Assembly (NCBI RefSeq): GCF_030463565.1
Contig: NC_134652.1
Coordinates: 19,259,397 to 19,323,396, forward strand
Length of the DNA: 64,000 nucleotides
Direction: 5' to 3'
DNA from: Pelecanus crispus
Lineage: Eukaryota; Chordata; Aves; Pelecaniformes; Pelecanidae
The position numbers and the translations under genes were made by a program. Positions 12,501-25,780 of this stretch are shown piece by piece (the first letter of the stretch is position 1; each line of letters starts with the position of its first letter). The notes beneath the pieces were generated by a model, which did not search any database, was not told the origin of the DNA, and worked only from the letters and a program-made list of their open reading frames with translations.

Positions 12501-15500
12501 CCATATAGGTTACATTTTTGAGAACTCTTAAATGTTTTATTGCTCTTCTTCAGACTGATTTCTCTATATATTTCTAAGAAACACTAAGCATAGCTGTTTA
12601 GTCCTTATCAGTATTTAGCTAGGAGAAAATACTTCAACCTTCCTGCAGGAGGTTATTGCCCCCTAAGATCTTCTGGTAAGGTTGCTTAAACTCAAGAGCC
12701 TCTGATTTGTTTGGTCAAAATTAGTTTGGTTAGCCAATTTTAAAAAATTGGTCCAATTTTTAATGAAGCAAATCAGATGGCTTTGCCAGCAGGCCAGAAG
12801 AGGCGGCTACCACTGGTACGGAGAGCGAGGGCGAGGCGGTCACTGACAACCATATCCATTTTAAGAGCCGTTTGCGGAGGACGTGTATGACTATATTTGA
12901 GTTTGATTATGAGAAAGTAATGTGGCACCATCAAGAATGCTAGTAAAATTGAGATTTATCCTGTGTAATCTTTCCTCTTTCTCCGTTAAGCCAGTTATTT
13001 TGTTGAAAAATGAGGAAACTAGACTTTCTAACATTATTTGATATTGGCACCTTCCTATCTTCTACATGTCTGTGAAGTAAGTTGCCAAATCATTTATTTT
13101 CCTGTCTTCATAATATGAACAGTCTCATGGCATCTGTCGTGTTCCTGATTTTCATCTCCCTCTCTCTGAAGTCCCCTAGTAATTTGTAGAAAAGCAAGTA
13201 GAACTAAAAATGGATGTTCACATATGCCAGTAGCATCACATTCAGTAAGTGTAGTTCTTCTTTTAGATGTACCTGCGTACAACTTTAGGGATGCACGATG
13301 CCTCCCAACAAGCCCCGAACAAGGTATATACTTAAGTCAGGCAGCTGACTCCCAAGCCTAAAACTTCCTGACAGTCAGGGAAAACCAGTGGGGCTGTGCC
13401 GAGGGGCAGTGGTTCACGCTGAGCAGTTCCCATCGCTGGGACTGGTCACTCCAGACTAGTCATTAAAGAGTACTGTCATTCTGTGATCATCTAGAGGTTA
13501 TGTAAAGAGAGCAGGCTGTTGAAATGCATATTTATTTTGTCAAATTTAGTAAATGGTATGTTCCACGTTTTTTGTCATACAAAGCATATCAAACGTGGAG
13601 TTTAACTAGCCACTAGATGTCAATGTTGTTGTGCTAAAAGGCAAATGCAGTTTTATTTGTTTGGCTGATAAGGTAATTTATTAAAAGCACTTCTGGATTT
13701 AAATTTTTTTCCAGTATAGAGTCAGCTACAAAAGTAGCATAGACAAGCCTGTGCTATGTCCATTATTTTGAGAGCAGCTGTGCTGGTTTATGCTATTTTG
13801 GAGTTGTAATTACCATTTCAGTGTGTAATCATTGTTTAAAAAGTGCCTTTGAAAAAATAGCATCTGATTGTTCATCAGTTTCCTCCCGTGTTCCAAAATC
13901 CCAGATGTATAAGTAACTGCAATCATTGTATTGCATTGTATTTGTTAATAAGATAAAATAGAGATAATAATATGATATCTAATCCTATTATAAGAGTATA
14001 GAATTTCCTAAACTCCAATTATCGGTGGAATTTTTCCTCTTAATTATTCCTGTTTAACACCATTGGAAATCAATGTCAAATACACTGTGTAGGGACAGAA
14101 TTTCTAGAACACTAAGGCTTCCAGTATGATAAACAATTTGGAAAACTTGGTTCTTTTGAAAATTTGGCCCTGATTCTGTATAACTAAAGGCAGAGCTGAC
14201 AGATGATGGAATTTTAGAAGGCCACGTGAAGTAGAATTTGACACATGGACCTTTCTTATTCTAGGCTGCTCTACTTCTAGGGTGAACAAATCACTCCAAA
14301 CCTCCACAGCTACTTATTGCTTAATGCAGTGTCAGACTTTTGTCTGAAGGCAGTGGTTCTGTTGGCCATCTACTTAGCACTTTAAGACCAAAGTTTGGGA
14401 ATTAGTTTTATAAACACTAATCCAAAGCTCAAGAGGAGGACGGTACACATCTCAAATTCCAAGTTTAAAAAAAAAAAAAAAAAAAAGATTTTATTAAAAA
14501 TGGAGTTGAAGCTTTCAGTTGATGTGAAAATCTCCAAGAAGAAAAATATGAGGAAATTGCTTCATTATCATGGACTGAGCTAGTTTAAGTCACGCTCAAC
14601 ACTTTATTTGATAGTAATATCACTTACACTCTTAACATGCTAATGAATCACAGATAAATGAAGACTTATAACTGTTCAGTTTCTAACATCTATTTTAGTT
14701 TTCTTGACTATGAATACAGAGTTATGTAAGAATCTTACCATAATATCTTGAAAACCAGATTGTTTATTATTTCATTCATTCATTCTGTTACAATTAAGGG
14801 AACACTCATAGCGACAACTTTGTTCCTAAAATTTCTGTGAACTTCAAAAAATATCATTAAAATAAACTAAGCTGCAAGCCCTTGTTAATATGTGTATTGT
14901 AAATAAAGCCAGTATGACCCTATAAAGACTACCCAATTCAGTTATGGAAATAATAAAGCAGACTTGCATCAGAAAATAATTTATGGAAGCAATCTTCCAT
15001 ATTATATCTACAGTTGGGGATTTTGGGGTTTTTTTTTGACAAAAAGTAAAGAATTTTACCTAATAAATCCCCTAGAGATATATTATGTAGACTCCTGTCT
15101 ATTGTCCTTTAATTGTCACTGCTAGTGTCATCTGTGTTGTGTGGCTGGTAATTTTGGTCTCCAGAGCTTACAGTCTGGCAGCTCTGCTGAGAACAAAGCT
15201 TACTAAAAGATTACACATGCATGTAGGCATGCATAAACAAGTATAGTGACTTCAGACTATCAAGAATTTAATTAAAAAGTAATTATCAATATGCACAAAA
15301 TACTACTTAGTTTTATCAACCTGCATTGAAATAAATGGAATACAGAAACTAACTCCTTCAGTGTGTTCCAATTTTCATTTGAGGAGATTTTAGAAGCGCA
15401 TTATGCTTAAATTCCCCAAAGTATGAACATTTTCCTAAGAGAGGAAAGAATGCTTAATCCTACTTTTATGTCTAGATCTGTTATGGTGAAAAGCGACTGA

Positions 15501-18500
15501 TGGTATTCAAATACATAAATCCAAGAAAAAAGGAAATCTGTTTTTTCCAGTTCCATATCAGAATTATTATATGAGGGAAAAATAAAAGAAAATAATAAGC
15601 AAGAGACAAGGAAAATACAGTAAAGTGGAAATAAAAAAACCCAACCAACCAACAGACAAGCAATGTACTGGTTTTCTTTAAATTATATTGTTTCCCGCTG
15701 GATTTGTTTTGTGAAAATAAAAAGAATATGTGAGCAAAATTATAGTCCATTGCACTTTTAAATCATAGTGGAAAAGATATGCATTCCCTTGTTTCCTGAT
15801 ATGCATTTTTGTGCATAATGTCTACCATGTATATATATTCATCATAATTCACTTATGATGAGAATTGAGGCAAGGTACAAATCGTTTACAGTTGAATGTA
15901 CAGAATCTAAAGTCTTTTATTTAAAAAGTGAGTGACAAGTCACTGTCTTGAGTCATAGAAGCAGTTAAGCACTGCTTATGTACCTGGCATAGAAAACCTG
16001 GAAGAGAAAGGTGAGTTTAAGAGTCTAAGATATAATGTAGTAGAAAAATAAGGTCTTATTTCTGCATGCACATTCCAGAAAACACCTCTGGTTTTAGAGA
16101 TGTGTTGCTTAACCAAAAGTTGAGATCTTAATCCAGGAATCAAGAAGGTCAGTCCTGCAAACTGTACTGTGCAGCTGGTCAGGCGTGTTCATCAGTGTTT
16201 TCCACTGGTTGTCCTAAAGCTAAGAAAATATTTCATAGCAGAGATTATTTGCAATATAGAGTGGTATAGTCAAGTGTTTGGCATCTCACAGATAGATTTT
16301 AAAAAAGAAGGTGTAAGAGCATAATAGGGCATAATGATGACAGAATCAACCCTCGTTCTACCTTATGATTTCAGTGGGATTACTTAACGTAGTAAAGTGG
16401 TACAGTAACTGCATGTAGAGGCTGATAGCGTCTGGGTTGAGGTGATCAAGCGGATCATTCAGTGGAAACTGAAGGATACAGAGATATAAAGAGGCTGCTC
16501 TGAGCAGTGAAGTAGGATGAATCAGTAAAAATTCCTATTTCACTTTTTTTATGAACACGCTTATAGAGTACTACTGTGAGACCTCATTTAATTAACAATA
16601 CCATTAGCCATTCTGCTAGAACTGACCTTTCATTGGTAAAAGTATACGACTGATTGCCAGATTTGGGAAATCATAGGGGTTATATTTCAAATTAAACACA
16701 TTTTTGTGTTACTTAATCACCAATATCATTCAGACATAAAGTACATCCACCTATTGAACGTACTGCCAGGATACTATTCATTCCATGGCACCTAAGTGGA
16801 ATGGGAAGGATAACTATCCTCAATAGGAACAATTAGCCTACCTTAGTTTCAAATATAAAGTTTGCCATGCGTAAGTTATGTTACTTATAGCCAGCAACAC
16901 TGAGCTGTGCAATATCTACAACTCTTAGCAGTAAAAATAGCAGACTCAAAAAACTGCTGAGGAAAGTATCTACAACAAGTAAAAAGAAATGTTCCAGCTT
17001 GTACCTTGGGGGAGTTCCTGCTACTTGCTGAAACCACATTCAATTTGCAAGCGATACGTTAAAATGTTAAGTTACGCGTCTAGATGACTGCCTTCTTGAA
17101 TGGAAATAAGATCTAACCACATGAAAGGTAAGAGTCAGGAAGTGAAGTGAGGTTTGAGTGAAAAAACATTTCCTTCAGCATATCATGTAATTTTCTCTCA
17201 AGTTTGCATTACACTGTCCTCAAATATATAGTTCTTAAAAGATGGATTGTATTATGTAAAGTTATATTACAATCTGTTTTAATATATTTTAATAATCTTG
17301 TTTTAGTCAATCCATGTCACTCTTTCACTGTACAACTAGCTTTTATTTGAACCTCAGCCTTAACAGAGTCAGTATCTGGCAGGTTTCTATAATCTGAGTC
17401 TGTTAACAAAAGGAAAATATTTTTCTGACTACCTCATTTATCTTAGATGTGGTCATAATCCAGCCACAACTTTTAAGAACTAGGAAAATTTGTATTTGGA
17501 CATGAAACATTAAATTCAGTTCCTAATACAGGACTCATGAAGCATAATCTTTCTCATACAAACAATTTTCTGTCAAGCTTCAACTTTTCATTGTAATTTT
17601 CTAAAGTCACCTAATTTTGGAGAAAGTTAAAGTAGCTGAGTAAGCTTAAGGTATTCTGTATACAGAAACAAACCTGTTTTGTTACATGTTTGGGAGCTAA
17701 TGTATACTGTGGAATAAAACTCCCATGTTTCTAGGTAGGAGTTCCTTTAATGACCAATATTTTGCCATCCATTCTTTCTTGTAACTTGCCCTTTATCTCA
17801 TGTATCTTGCCTTCAAATTCAAGATCACTTGTTACCACTTGGAAGGATTTTACTACATTATGAATGAAAAGTAAGTCTTATTCAGACTCTTTCTTATCTC
17901 CATTAATCTGATCTTCATCATCCTGAAAGGATGCAACCAGTTACATTCTCCTAATGTCGAAAAGTGATTTCTAAGAGCTGGAAAATTCTTTAAGATGCTT
18001 TTAATTGCAGAGTATAGAGATAACTATGTTCTAAAGACAATCCTCAAAATTTTACATGTTCAAGCTTGACAAAATAAAGTATTTCCTATAATTCCAAAAC
18101 TTTTTGTTCAGACAGATTTTGAAAATGTAGGTTTCGTAACCTTAACAATCAAATGGCACTTATCTATAGCACACTTCACTGTTTTATGCAGTATATGAGT
18201 TGGAAAGTTATGTATAAGCAGTTTTTCATTTGCACTATCCATTAAATTGTAGACGGGGAGGTAACTTCCAAAATTAGCATTAGCTTTGTCAGCATTGTCA
18301 GAGGACACTCTGCCAGAAGTTCAAAACAATGGTATGTAGTACCATTTTTTAATGTGGTTTCATTGCTGTCTTGAAGGTAATCAAATGGATGATGAATTGT
18401 CATCCTTTCAACTCTGTAGTAAGAACAACTAGCGAAGCATTTTGATACTTCCTTACTTGGAGACATCAATGCCTGCAGAAAAATATGCCCATATAGCAGA

Positions 18501-21500
18501 ATATTAAATTGTTTTCCCAGTTAAAAAGAAGCTAATGTGCTATTAATATATGAAGGTACTGTTGTACTGTGATCTAACACTACAGTATGAAAACCAAAGC
18601 CTTAAACTTATGGTGACATTCATGATTTGTATTGATTTGCAGTTCAGTGCAGTCTTAGAACACCACAAATACCCCGACGCTGGAGCCTGAGAGTCTATGA
18701 AAGGGTACCACAGCCCAGGTCACAGGTAACAGCCACATCCACGCAGATTCTCCATGTCCTCAGCAAAGAGGGATTTAGCTGTCTTCCTAACATCATTCAT
18801 GCTGAATCTATAGCAACCCTCCTCTAATATGCGAAGCTATTTTTAGCATCAGGGCAGCCTTGAAAACAGCAGGTAAAGCATGAAAAGAATGATTAAGTGG
18901 TTGTGGTGCTTGCCTGTGAATAGCAGCTATATATAGATTTTGAGAGAGAGAGATCTTAATATATATAATGTGTATATGAAGGGAGATCTGCCTTCCTGAG
19001 GGGAGGCAGAGGTGTCAGAAACAGAGTTGAGCATTATTACTACTTCTGACCTGAGCAGTTATCAAAAAAGTCATTGCTTCAGATTATTCTGTTTAGGAAA
19101 ATAAATTGTTAATGGAATCAGGTAATTTTGATTCAGTCTTTATTTGCAAAGAACGTATAGCATTCATTTCTCTGAGTGAAGAGCAAATTGAACAGCAGGA
19201 GACTATTTGCAGCTCCAAGCACTTTTCAGCCAATACTTGCTCCAAGAAGTTCTCCAGGGACATTTCTCAGGTCTCCCTTTCCAATGCCTGGGGTCCAAGA
19301 TCTCAGTTTCTGTGATGTCCCTACTACTCTCTGAGTTCCCGCTCCTGGTTTCTTGTCCTTCTCGTTTATATATTCATCTGTTTGCTTCAAAAAATGCTTA
19401 GGAAAAAAAGGTACATGTGCCTTTGTTTAATCAGTAGTGTGTGCCATTTATTTAGCTGGGGAGCTATATTGCTTCATAAAGGAGCTTATTGCTTCCTACT
19501 GATGTATTATATTGAGGCTGGGAATTAGGCCCTCCAGTTTTAATGATTCTTTGCCTGAATCGCAAGGGCAGCAACAGTGGAAACTTGCAGATGCCTAAAA
19601 GTGATTGGTGTCTAAAAGAAAGTCAGCTGTATGGAATTTGGATTGTTGTCTTAGAAAAGTGATCTACAGGAAGCATTGTAAGCTCAAAATGTGAATGTTA
19701 TCATACTCAAGGTAGGCAAAATCCTTTCGCTGCTGAGCAATCATAACTAAAACATGTATCTCGCTGTTGCTACGAAAATTACATTTAAAACTACAGCCAG
19801 TTCTTTGATAACGATGTTGTGTTGGTTTTGCTCTCCCACTGCAGAGGGAGAGAGCCAACAGCCAAAAGAGCAAATCCTTTCTTAAAGCTGTACTGAGTAA
19901 ATAGCATGTTGGCGTACGAGCAAACAGATGTGATGGACTTCTTCAGCCCTCCGAAGTCTCCTCTGCAGGGGGGTGTTGTCTGTACGGGAAAGGGACCAGG
20001 GAGTTCAGCTTGGTGTGGTATCTTACCCAGCCTTTGTGCAGTGGCCATGTGCCCACCATAGGGCGGGGTGTCAGGCAGAACTAGTATTTGCTTGAGGTAA
20101 AAGGGATTAACTCTTACCAAAATAACGTATTTTTCCAAATTTCTTAAATTAAGAACAGTAAAAATGTCAGTAAAATACATTTGTGGAGCTATCACCAACG
20201 ACCCCTTAAAATGTTTCAGTGCTGAGCTAAATCCCAGCTTTGTAAAGCATTTTGATTAGCAATAATGAAACAATAATATGCGTTTGATGAGGCACATCCT
20301 TCTCATTGTGCAACTCATTATGTCAGTGGCACTCCAGCGAGCCTTTTACTTGAACTATTTCAGTGACTTCAGTGGCACTAAGGTTTCTCTCACTGTGAAT
20401 TATTCAGGACGTAGAAACCTTCTGTTTTTAATAAGTAAAGATTCTCTCCTCAAAAGCCTGTTATCTCTGCCACGTAACAAATAAATTTCCTATGTACATT
20501 TAAATAAATAACATTTAGTTATTTTTTTCTGTCCACAAAATGACAAGGAAAATTAAATACAAGTTTATAAAGATTAGAATAATTCTGCAGGGAGCCAATG
20601 CCATGAAAAAAGTACAGAAGGGCAATGTAAGATAGCACAGGTCAAGGAAAGGATTTTATAACATGCCGTCTGTTTTTAATTAGCATCTTGGCAAACTGGA
20701 AGAGCTCAAACATTTTTCCATGAAGAAATGTATTACAGACTTTTCTAGCTGCCAATTAAATGGCATTTAGCTACAGTGACAGTGGTATGTTGTTTTGGGT
20801 CTGTAGAAAGCACTTGCTTATGCTAGAAAATCTGGGACATTTTGTTTCGGATACAGGGTTCTTACTGGACTGGATTTTCTATCCCTCTGTATTTTTACTG
20901 TAGGCATGAAGGATACCTGCTGTGAACAACTACTAAATTAATAAATAGTGCAAGGGGCTGGCAGAGTGAATACCATAATTATCAAGTGTCTGTATACCCC
21001 TCTTGAGGGTCTGTCCTCCAGTTAGGTAACTTTTAAACCATGCTAGATAAATACTAGGGCATTTTATGAGGTTCATATTTTGTCATATTTGTTCCAGACT
21101 GAGGTAGTTTGTCACCAGTTTTGTCCTATGGTTCATTTAAATGTTTGTGAGCATTTGCAATATGAAACTGCCCCTCAAACATGTGGCTCCCTATACATTT
21201 TCTCTAAACAAAGCCAATACTCCCTGCCCACTTGTGTCCTCAGCTGCTTGTTCTGGCTCTAGCAATTCTTGTTTTGTTTTGGAAGGATTTGGGCTTGTTT
21301 AGGGTTTTACTTGTTTTTTGTTCTTTTAGTTAATCCAGTTTAGAGAATAGCATTAGAGACAGAGACACTGGTAGTGAGCTGTGGAAGAGGGCAGAACCAA
21401 GAGCCCATGGAAGAGTGGGGACGAAGGAAACCATCCCATTAAGGAAAGCATTGCACAGAACTACGTTCTCAATATCACCACATCACTTTCCTCAGAAGTC

Positions 21501-24500
21501 ATGAGACCATTTCCAATTATAAATTGACCATAGATTTTCTCAGTAGTATCACGCTTTTAATGTCTGATCAGGCTATGTAGGGGAAAAAAAGGCAAAAAAA
21601 TAACTTGCATATTTATTTAAAGATGACTTTTCCTCCCTGAGAGGTTTCTATAGAGGGCACTTGAATCTTATGGCAGGATGCACGCTGGGTGATGAGTCTG
21701 ATGTCAGTTCCACTGAACTGGATTGGCATGTTGTCTGGCTGAAAAGTGTTCCTATTTCCAACCTTGCACACATGAGATGTTGATCTTCCCAGAGTATAAA
21801 TTAACTACTGGTAAATTTTCTTGAAAGTTTTCTTGAACGATTGAGAAAGTGCAGATTTCTGCAGCAAGTGAAAACCTGGTGTTCTTTTTTATTGTTTCCT
21901 TTCTTAATACTTTGTTCTGTGTTAGGTGTGGTCTCAGTTCCTGCTGTGAACCATGAAGCAGCGCAGCTTCACACATCTTTGAATTGGGGTCTCGTTTGCT
22001 CTTGAGCTTGCATGCTTGCTCTTTTAATTTCCCCCCCATCTCTAAATATCCATTGTCAGCATTTTCAAAGCAGAACACAGACAATGGAAACAAAGCAGGA
22101 ACTATTTATTTAGGTCTGGAGAAAAATGGGTAGTATTCAGGAGAGCAGTTAACTTCATGCTACTGGATTGTGGGCTGCAAAGCATACTGCTTTGTAACAA
22201 AGCTTATGAGCCTTTGAAAAACCTGAGCCTTTAAAAAACTGGTCCCACTCTGCTGGAAAAGAGAATGCAGGAGCTAGGGAAGAGGTGAGGAATCCCAGCT
22301 CTGGGATTTAGACAGGCATCCAATCGCACTTGGAGGAGCAGGAATAGAGAACCCCAGAGGAGACTGGAGGTCAGTACGTAACAAGATCAATAGGATTTAT
22401 GGGGTCTTTCTCATAGTGAAGGGCCAACCCAGTTGTGGAGGTTATGTCCGTGTCTGACCTGAAGAACGGTTAATGGATTTTTCTGTTTGATAGTTTGTTC
22501 TGTTCTTTTTCTTTACTTACATAAGGTAAAGCTACTGAGCTGTGGCACTTGCCTGCCTGCTGTGGAAGGGAGTCAGACTGGAATGAACCGTCATCCCACT
22601 GAACGTGTAAACACACTTAACAGGAGCACTACTGTCAATATCAGCTGTTAGCAGATGATGGATTAGGTCCTTAAAATTTTGTGATACTGGTTTAAAAGTC
22701 ATGTAATATCAAAACATAGTACATTTTAGATACTTCGTATCTAGCTGCTTAGCCTTTATCCCTCTGGGTTACCCAGGAAGTTGGATGGAGTGTCTTCCCT
22801 AGGTCCCTCCCAGCCTGAGAGAGCCTTTCAAAAATCACAAGGGGTAGAAATTCTATAGCTTTACAGTGTCTTCTGAGGTAATTTCTAATATTCTCTACTA
22901 TTTAAAAACCTGCAATTGCAAATAAAGCGTCAAGAATCATAAAGATGTCGGAAGTCCTTGGTTGTAACAAAATAAAACCTAAACATAGATTAATTTTGCC
23001 TAGCTTCTCTTTGGATGAAATACATTGTGCATCTGTTTTTCTTAAAGAATGACAGTTCAGGTAACAGACATCTCTCCTGACATACTTTTTGTCATTGGTC
23101 AAATTCTGGTGTGCCTCAGCCAGCGAGCAGTCCTAGAGGCACCTGGACACTCACCAGGATGTGCTCAGTCGTGTTCTGCATCACCGTGCAATTTTGGCCA
23201 TGAGAGCTAAGACCTGACTCTCTTCAGAGGTGAGCGCTCCTAACTCCATGGTGAACTGTGAACTGGCTAATTTATGCACGGGAAAGGAGACCACCCTCCG
23301 AGTTTTTCTTTCCTCTAAAGTTGGCAGCAATTAAGTAGCCATTTCCTCAGCTTTTTGACACAGGGACTGGCCTGGTTCTGCTTTTAATGAAACTCTTGCG
23401 GTGTAACAAAGAAGGATATCCGTAATAGCGACCTGTATAGACAGGACAGGGCAAAGTCAGAAGAACTTTCCAAATAAAAAGTTCTGGGCAGCCCTGTGAT
23501 CATTCCCAAGCTAGTCTGTGCTATGAGCTGTTGTAAAGGCGTCTTGAGTTTCATTCTGCCTAACCTGCAGAAGGCCTCTTCCTGGCAATGGCTCTTGGTG
23601 CCAGATCCACCAGGGAGCATAGTCTTTTCAGAACTGTTTAGAATTCACAAGACTTTGTTTTATTTGTTGGAAGTACAGCCTCGGTCTCAGCTGATTTAAA
23701 TTTGCCATTTGCTGCAGAATTTGTTAAAAGGGTGGCGCTGGGAGAGCGAAAACTCGGACTCATGAGAGGTTTGTAGGAGTCTGATCTCACAGTCCTTCTG
23801 CTCCAAACACAGTGGTAACATAGCAATGACAATGTTTTGTTCTTCAGGCAGCTCATGAATATTGGGGTGTGATTCGGACTATTGCACGTCTGTGTGGTGT
23901 AATACTGTGGGCTTAACGCCAAGCACACTAAAGTTCACTAAAGTCTCGCCATCACTATCAGCGGGGTTTTGGATTAGGCCACGTATGTGCAGGCGGCTCA
24001 TCCTGAGCATAGAAAAAGCAACACAATTTTCTAAAAGCAGGATGAAATAAAGGATAACTGTAACAGTATACCTATCTGCAAAGGGAAATGTATGGAACCG
24101 CAGGAAGCTTATTAAAATTTTGTCATATTTGGTAATGAAAACATATTGGGCTAATGCAAATATGTAAATATAGTCAGTGGAGCAGAGTTAATCCCTCAAA
24201 AAAGTATTAAATATTTTTAAAAATAATTTTTGGCTCTTGTGTTCTGACTGTGTTTGCTTTCCTCAAATATTTTAACAAACAGGTTTACTCAGAAGTATTC
24301 ACCTTGTAACCAGATATTTCAGAATACTTGCTAAAAATATATTTTTAGGAAATAGTAATAATAATAGTTTCTAGAGCATTTAAGCTACAAAAGTTGTGCT
24401 AAGTCTGACCAGGGAACCTGAGTAATGCTAGGTGGTGAATACCTCCAATGACAACTAGCAAAAGTAGCTTTAATTTTGACCGTCATATACCGGCACCACG

Positions 24501-24704
24501 CTTGTTATTAGATGGTTGATTATTATAAAAAATTGTTGTTACCGAACAATTTGGATGCACTGGAAGAAATAAGCTATTTGAGTCTTACCATACAGAGCGA
24601 ATATGCGGGAAGCAGTCAGCCACTGAGGCTTACTTAGCTCTGGTCAAAATTAAAGAGGCGAAACAGCACAGCATATTAATACAGTGCAGGAGATACTAAA
24701 ATCT
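9581..24704. other. Gene desert between FRA10AC1 and LGI1
   Basis: About 15 kb of mostly AT-rich unique-looking sequence. I checked both strands for exons flanked by splice sites and found none convincing. Contents seen: an A-run at about 14468-14486, TA/GA microsatellite-like sequence at about 18930-18975, and scattered short frames of 60-135 codons without family resemblance. No tRNA-like or CpG-island element was found. Confidence 0.65.
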
Positions 24705-25780
24705 GCTGTGCTCGGTGCGGCGGCGGGGCATTCGCCGTTGTTACAAAGGGGCAGAAATTGTAAGCGGGCGCCGGAGGGGCGCGGGGAAGGCGAAAGGGAC
24801 GGCAGGGCGCGCGCCGCCTCCTCCGCGGGGGCTCGGACCGGCTCTGGTGGAACGGAGCGGCACGGCCGAGCAGGGCAGGGCCGGGCCGAGCAGGGCCGAG
24901 CAGGGCAGGGCCGAGCCGAGCAGGGCAGGGCCGGGCCGGGCTGGGCCGAGCAGGGCCGGGCCGAGCAGGGCCGGGCCGGGCCGGGCTGGGCCGAGCAGGG
25001 CAGGGCAGGGCCGGGCTGGGCCGGGCCGAGCAGAGCAGGGCCGAGCAGGGCCGGGCCGAGCAGGGCAGGGCCGAGCAGGGCCGGGCCGGGCCGGGCCGGG
25101 CCGGGCTGGGCCGAGCAGGGCAGGGCAGGGCCGGGCTGGGCCGGGCCGAGCAGAGCAGGGCCGAGCAGGGCCGGGCCGAGCAGGGCAGGGCCGAGCAGGG
25201 CCGGGCCGAGCAGGGCCGGGCCGAGCAGGGCCGGGCCGGGCCGGGCCGGGCCGGGCTGGGCCGAGCAGGGCAGGGCAGGGCCGGGCTGGGCCGGGCCGAG
25301 CAGAGCAGGGCCGAGCAGGGCCGGGCCGAGCAGGGCCGGGCCGAGCAGGGCAGGGCCGGGCCGAGCAGGGCAGGGCCGGGCCGTGCTGAGCAGGGCCGAG
25401 CAGGGCAGGGCCGAGCAGGGCAGGGCCGAGCAGGGCCGGGCCGGGCTGGGCCGAGCAGGGCAGGGCCGGGCCGTGCCGAGCAGGGCCGAGCAGGGCAGGG
25501 CCGAGCAGGGCAGGGCCGGGCCGGGCCGGGCTGGGCCGAGCAGGGCAGGGCAGGGCCGGGCCGAGCAGGGCAGGGCCGAGCAGGGTCGAGCAGGGCCGGG
25601 CCGAGCAGTGCAGGGCAGGGCCGGGCCGAGCAGGGCCGGGCCGAGCAGGGCCGGGCCGAGCAGGGCCGGGCGGGAGCGGGCCCGCGGCGCGGCGCGGCGC
25701 GCTGCCGGGGTAGCGGGGCCGGCGGGGTGCGGGCAGCCCCGGCCGGGCGGTTGTAGGGCTGGCCTCGCTTAGGGCCGTGC
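24705..25780. promoter_or_regulatory. Orphan CpG island containing a G-rich minisatellite
   Basis: A sharply bounded GC/CpG-dense block about 3.3 kb upstream of the LGI1 coding start. Non-repetitive GC-rich flanks (24712-24860 and 25680-25780) surround the minisatellite. It lies far from the FRA10AC1 promoter. It could be an upstream LGI1 promoter, an unannotated non-coding RNA promoter, or only repeat-driven GC enrichment; the sequence does not decide. Confidence 0.5.
24861..25675. repeat. G-rich minisatellite with higher-order structure
   Basis: About 815 bp made almost entirely of 5- and 10-bp modules such as GGGCCGAGCA, GGGCA, GGGCC and GGGCT. Blocks 24981-25080 and 25101-25200 are identical over 100 bp, a 120-bp higher-order period. 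A third copy begins at 25251 and matches for 80 bp, a 150-bp step. Dense GGG runs on the plus strand give many potential G-quadruplexes. Open frames of 224-435 codons on both strands are artefacts of the stop-free repeat. Confidence 0.95.

Noticed and set aside
19791-20198. 135-codon minus-strand frame in the gene desert
   Set aside because: No family resemblance and no splice or promoter context; consistent with chance in moderately GC sequence.
22780-22830. Possible CR1 3' tail fragment (GGTCCCTCCCAGCCTGA)
   Set aside because: Only about 20 bp of resemblance, too short to separate from chance.
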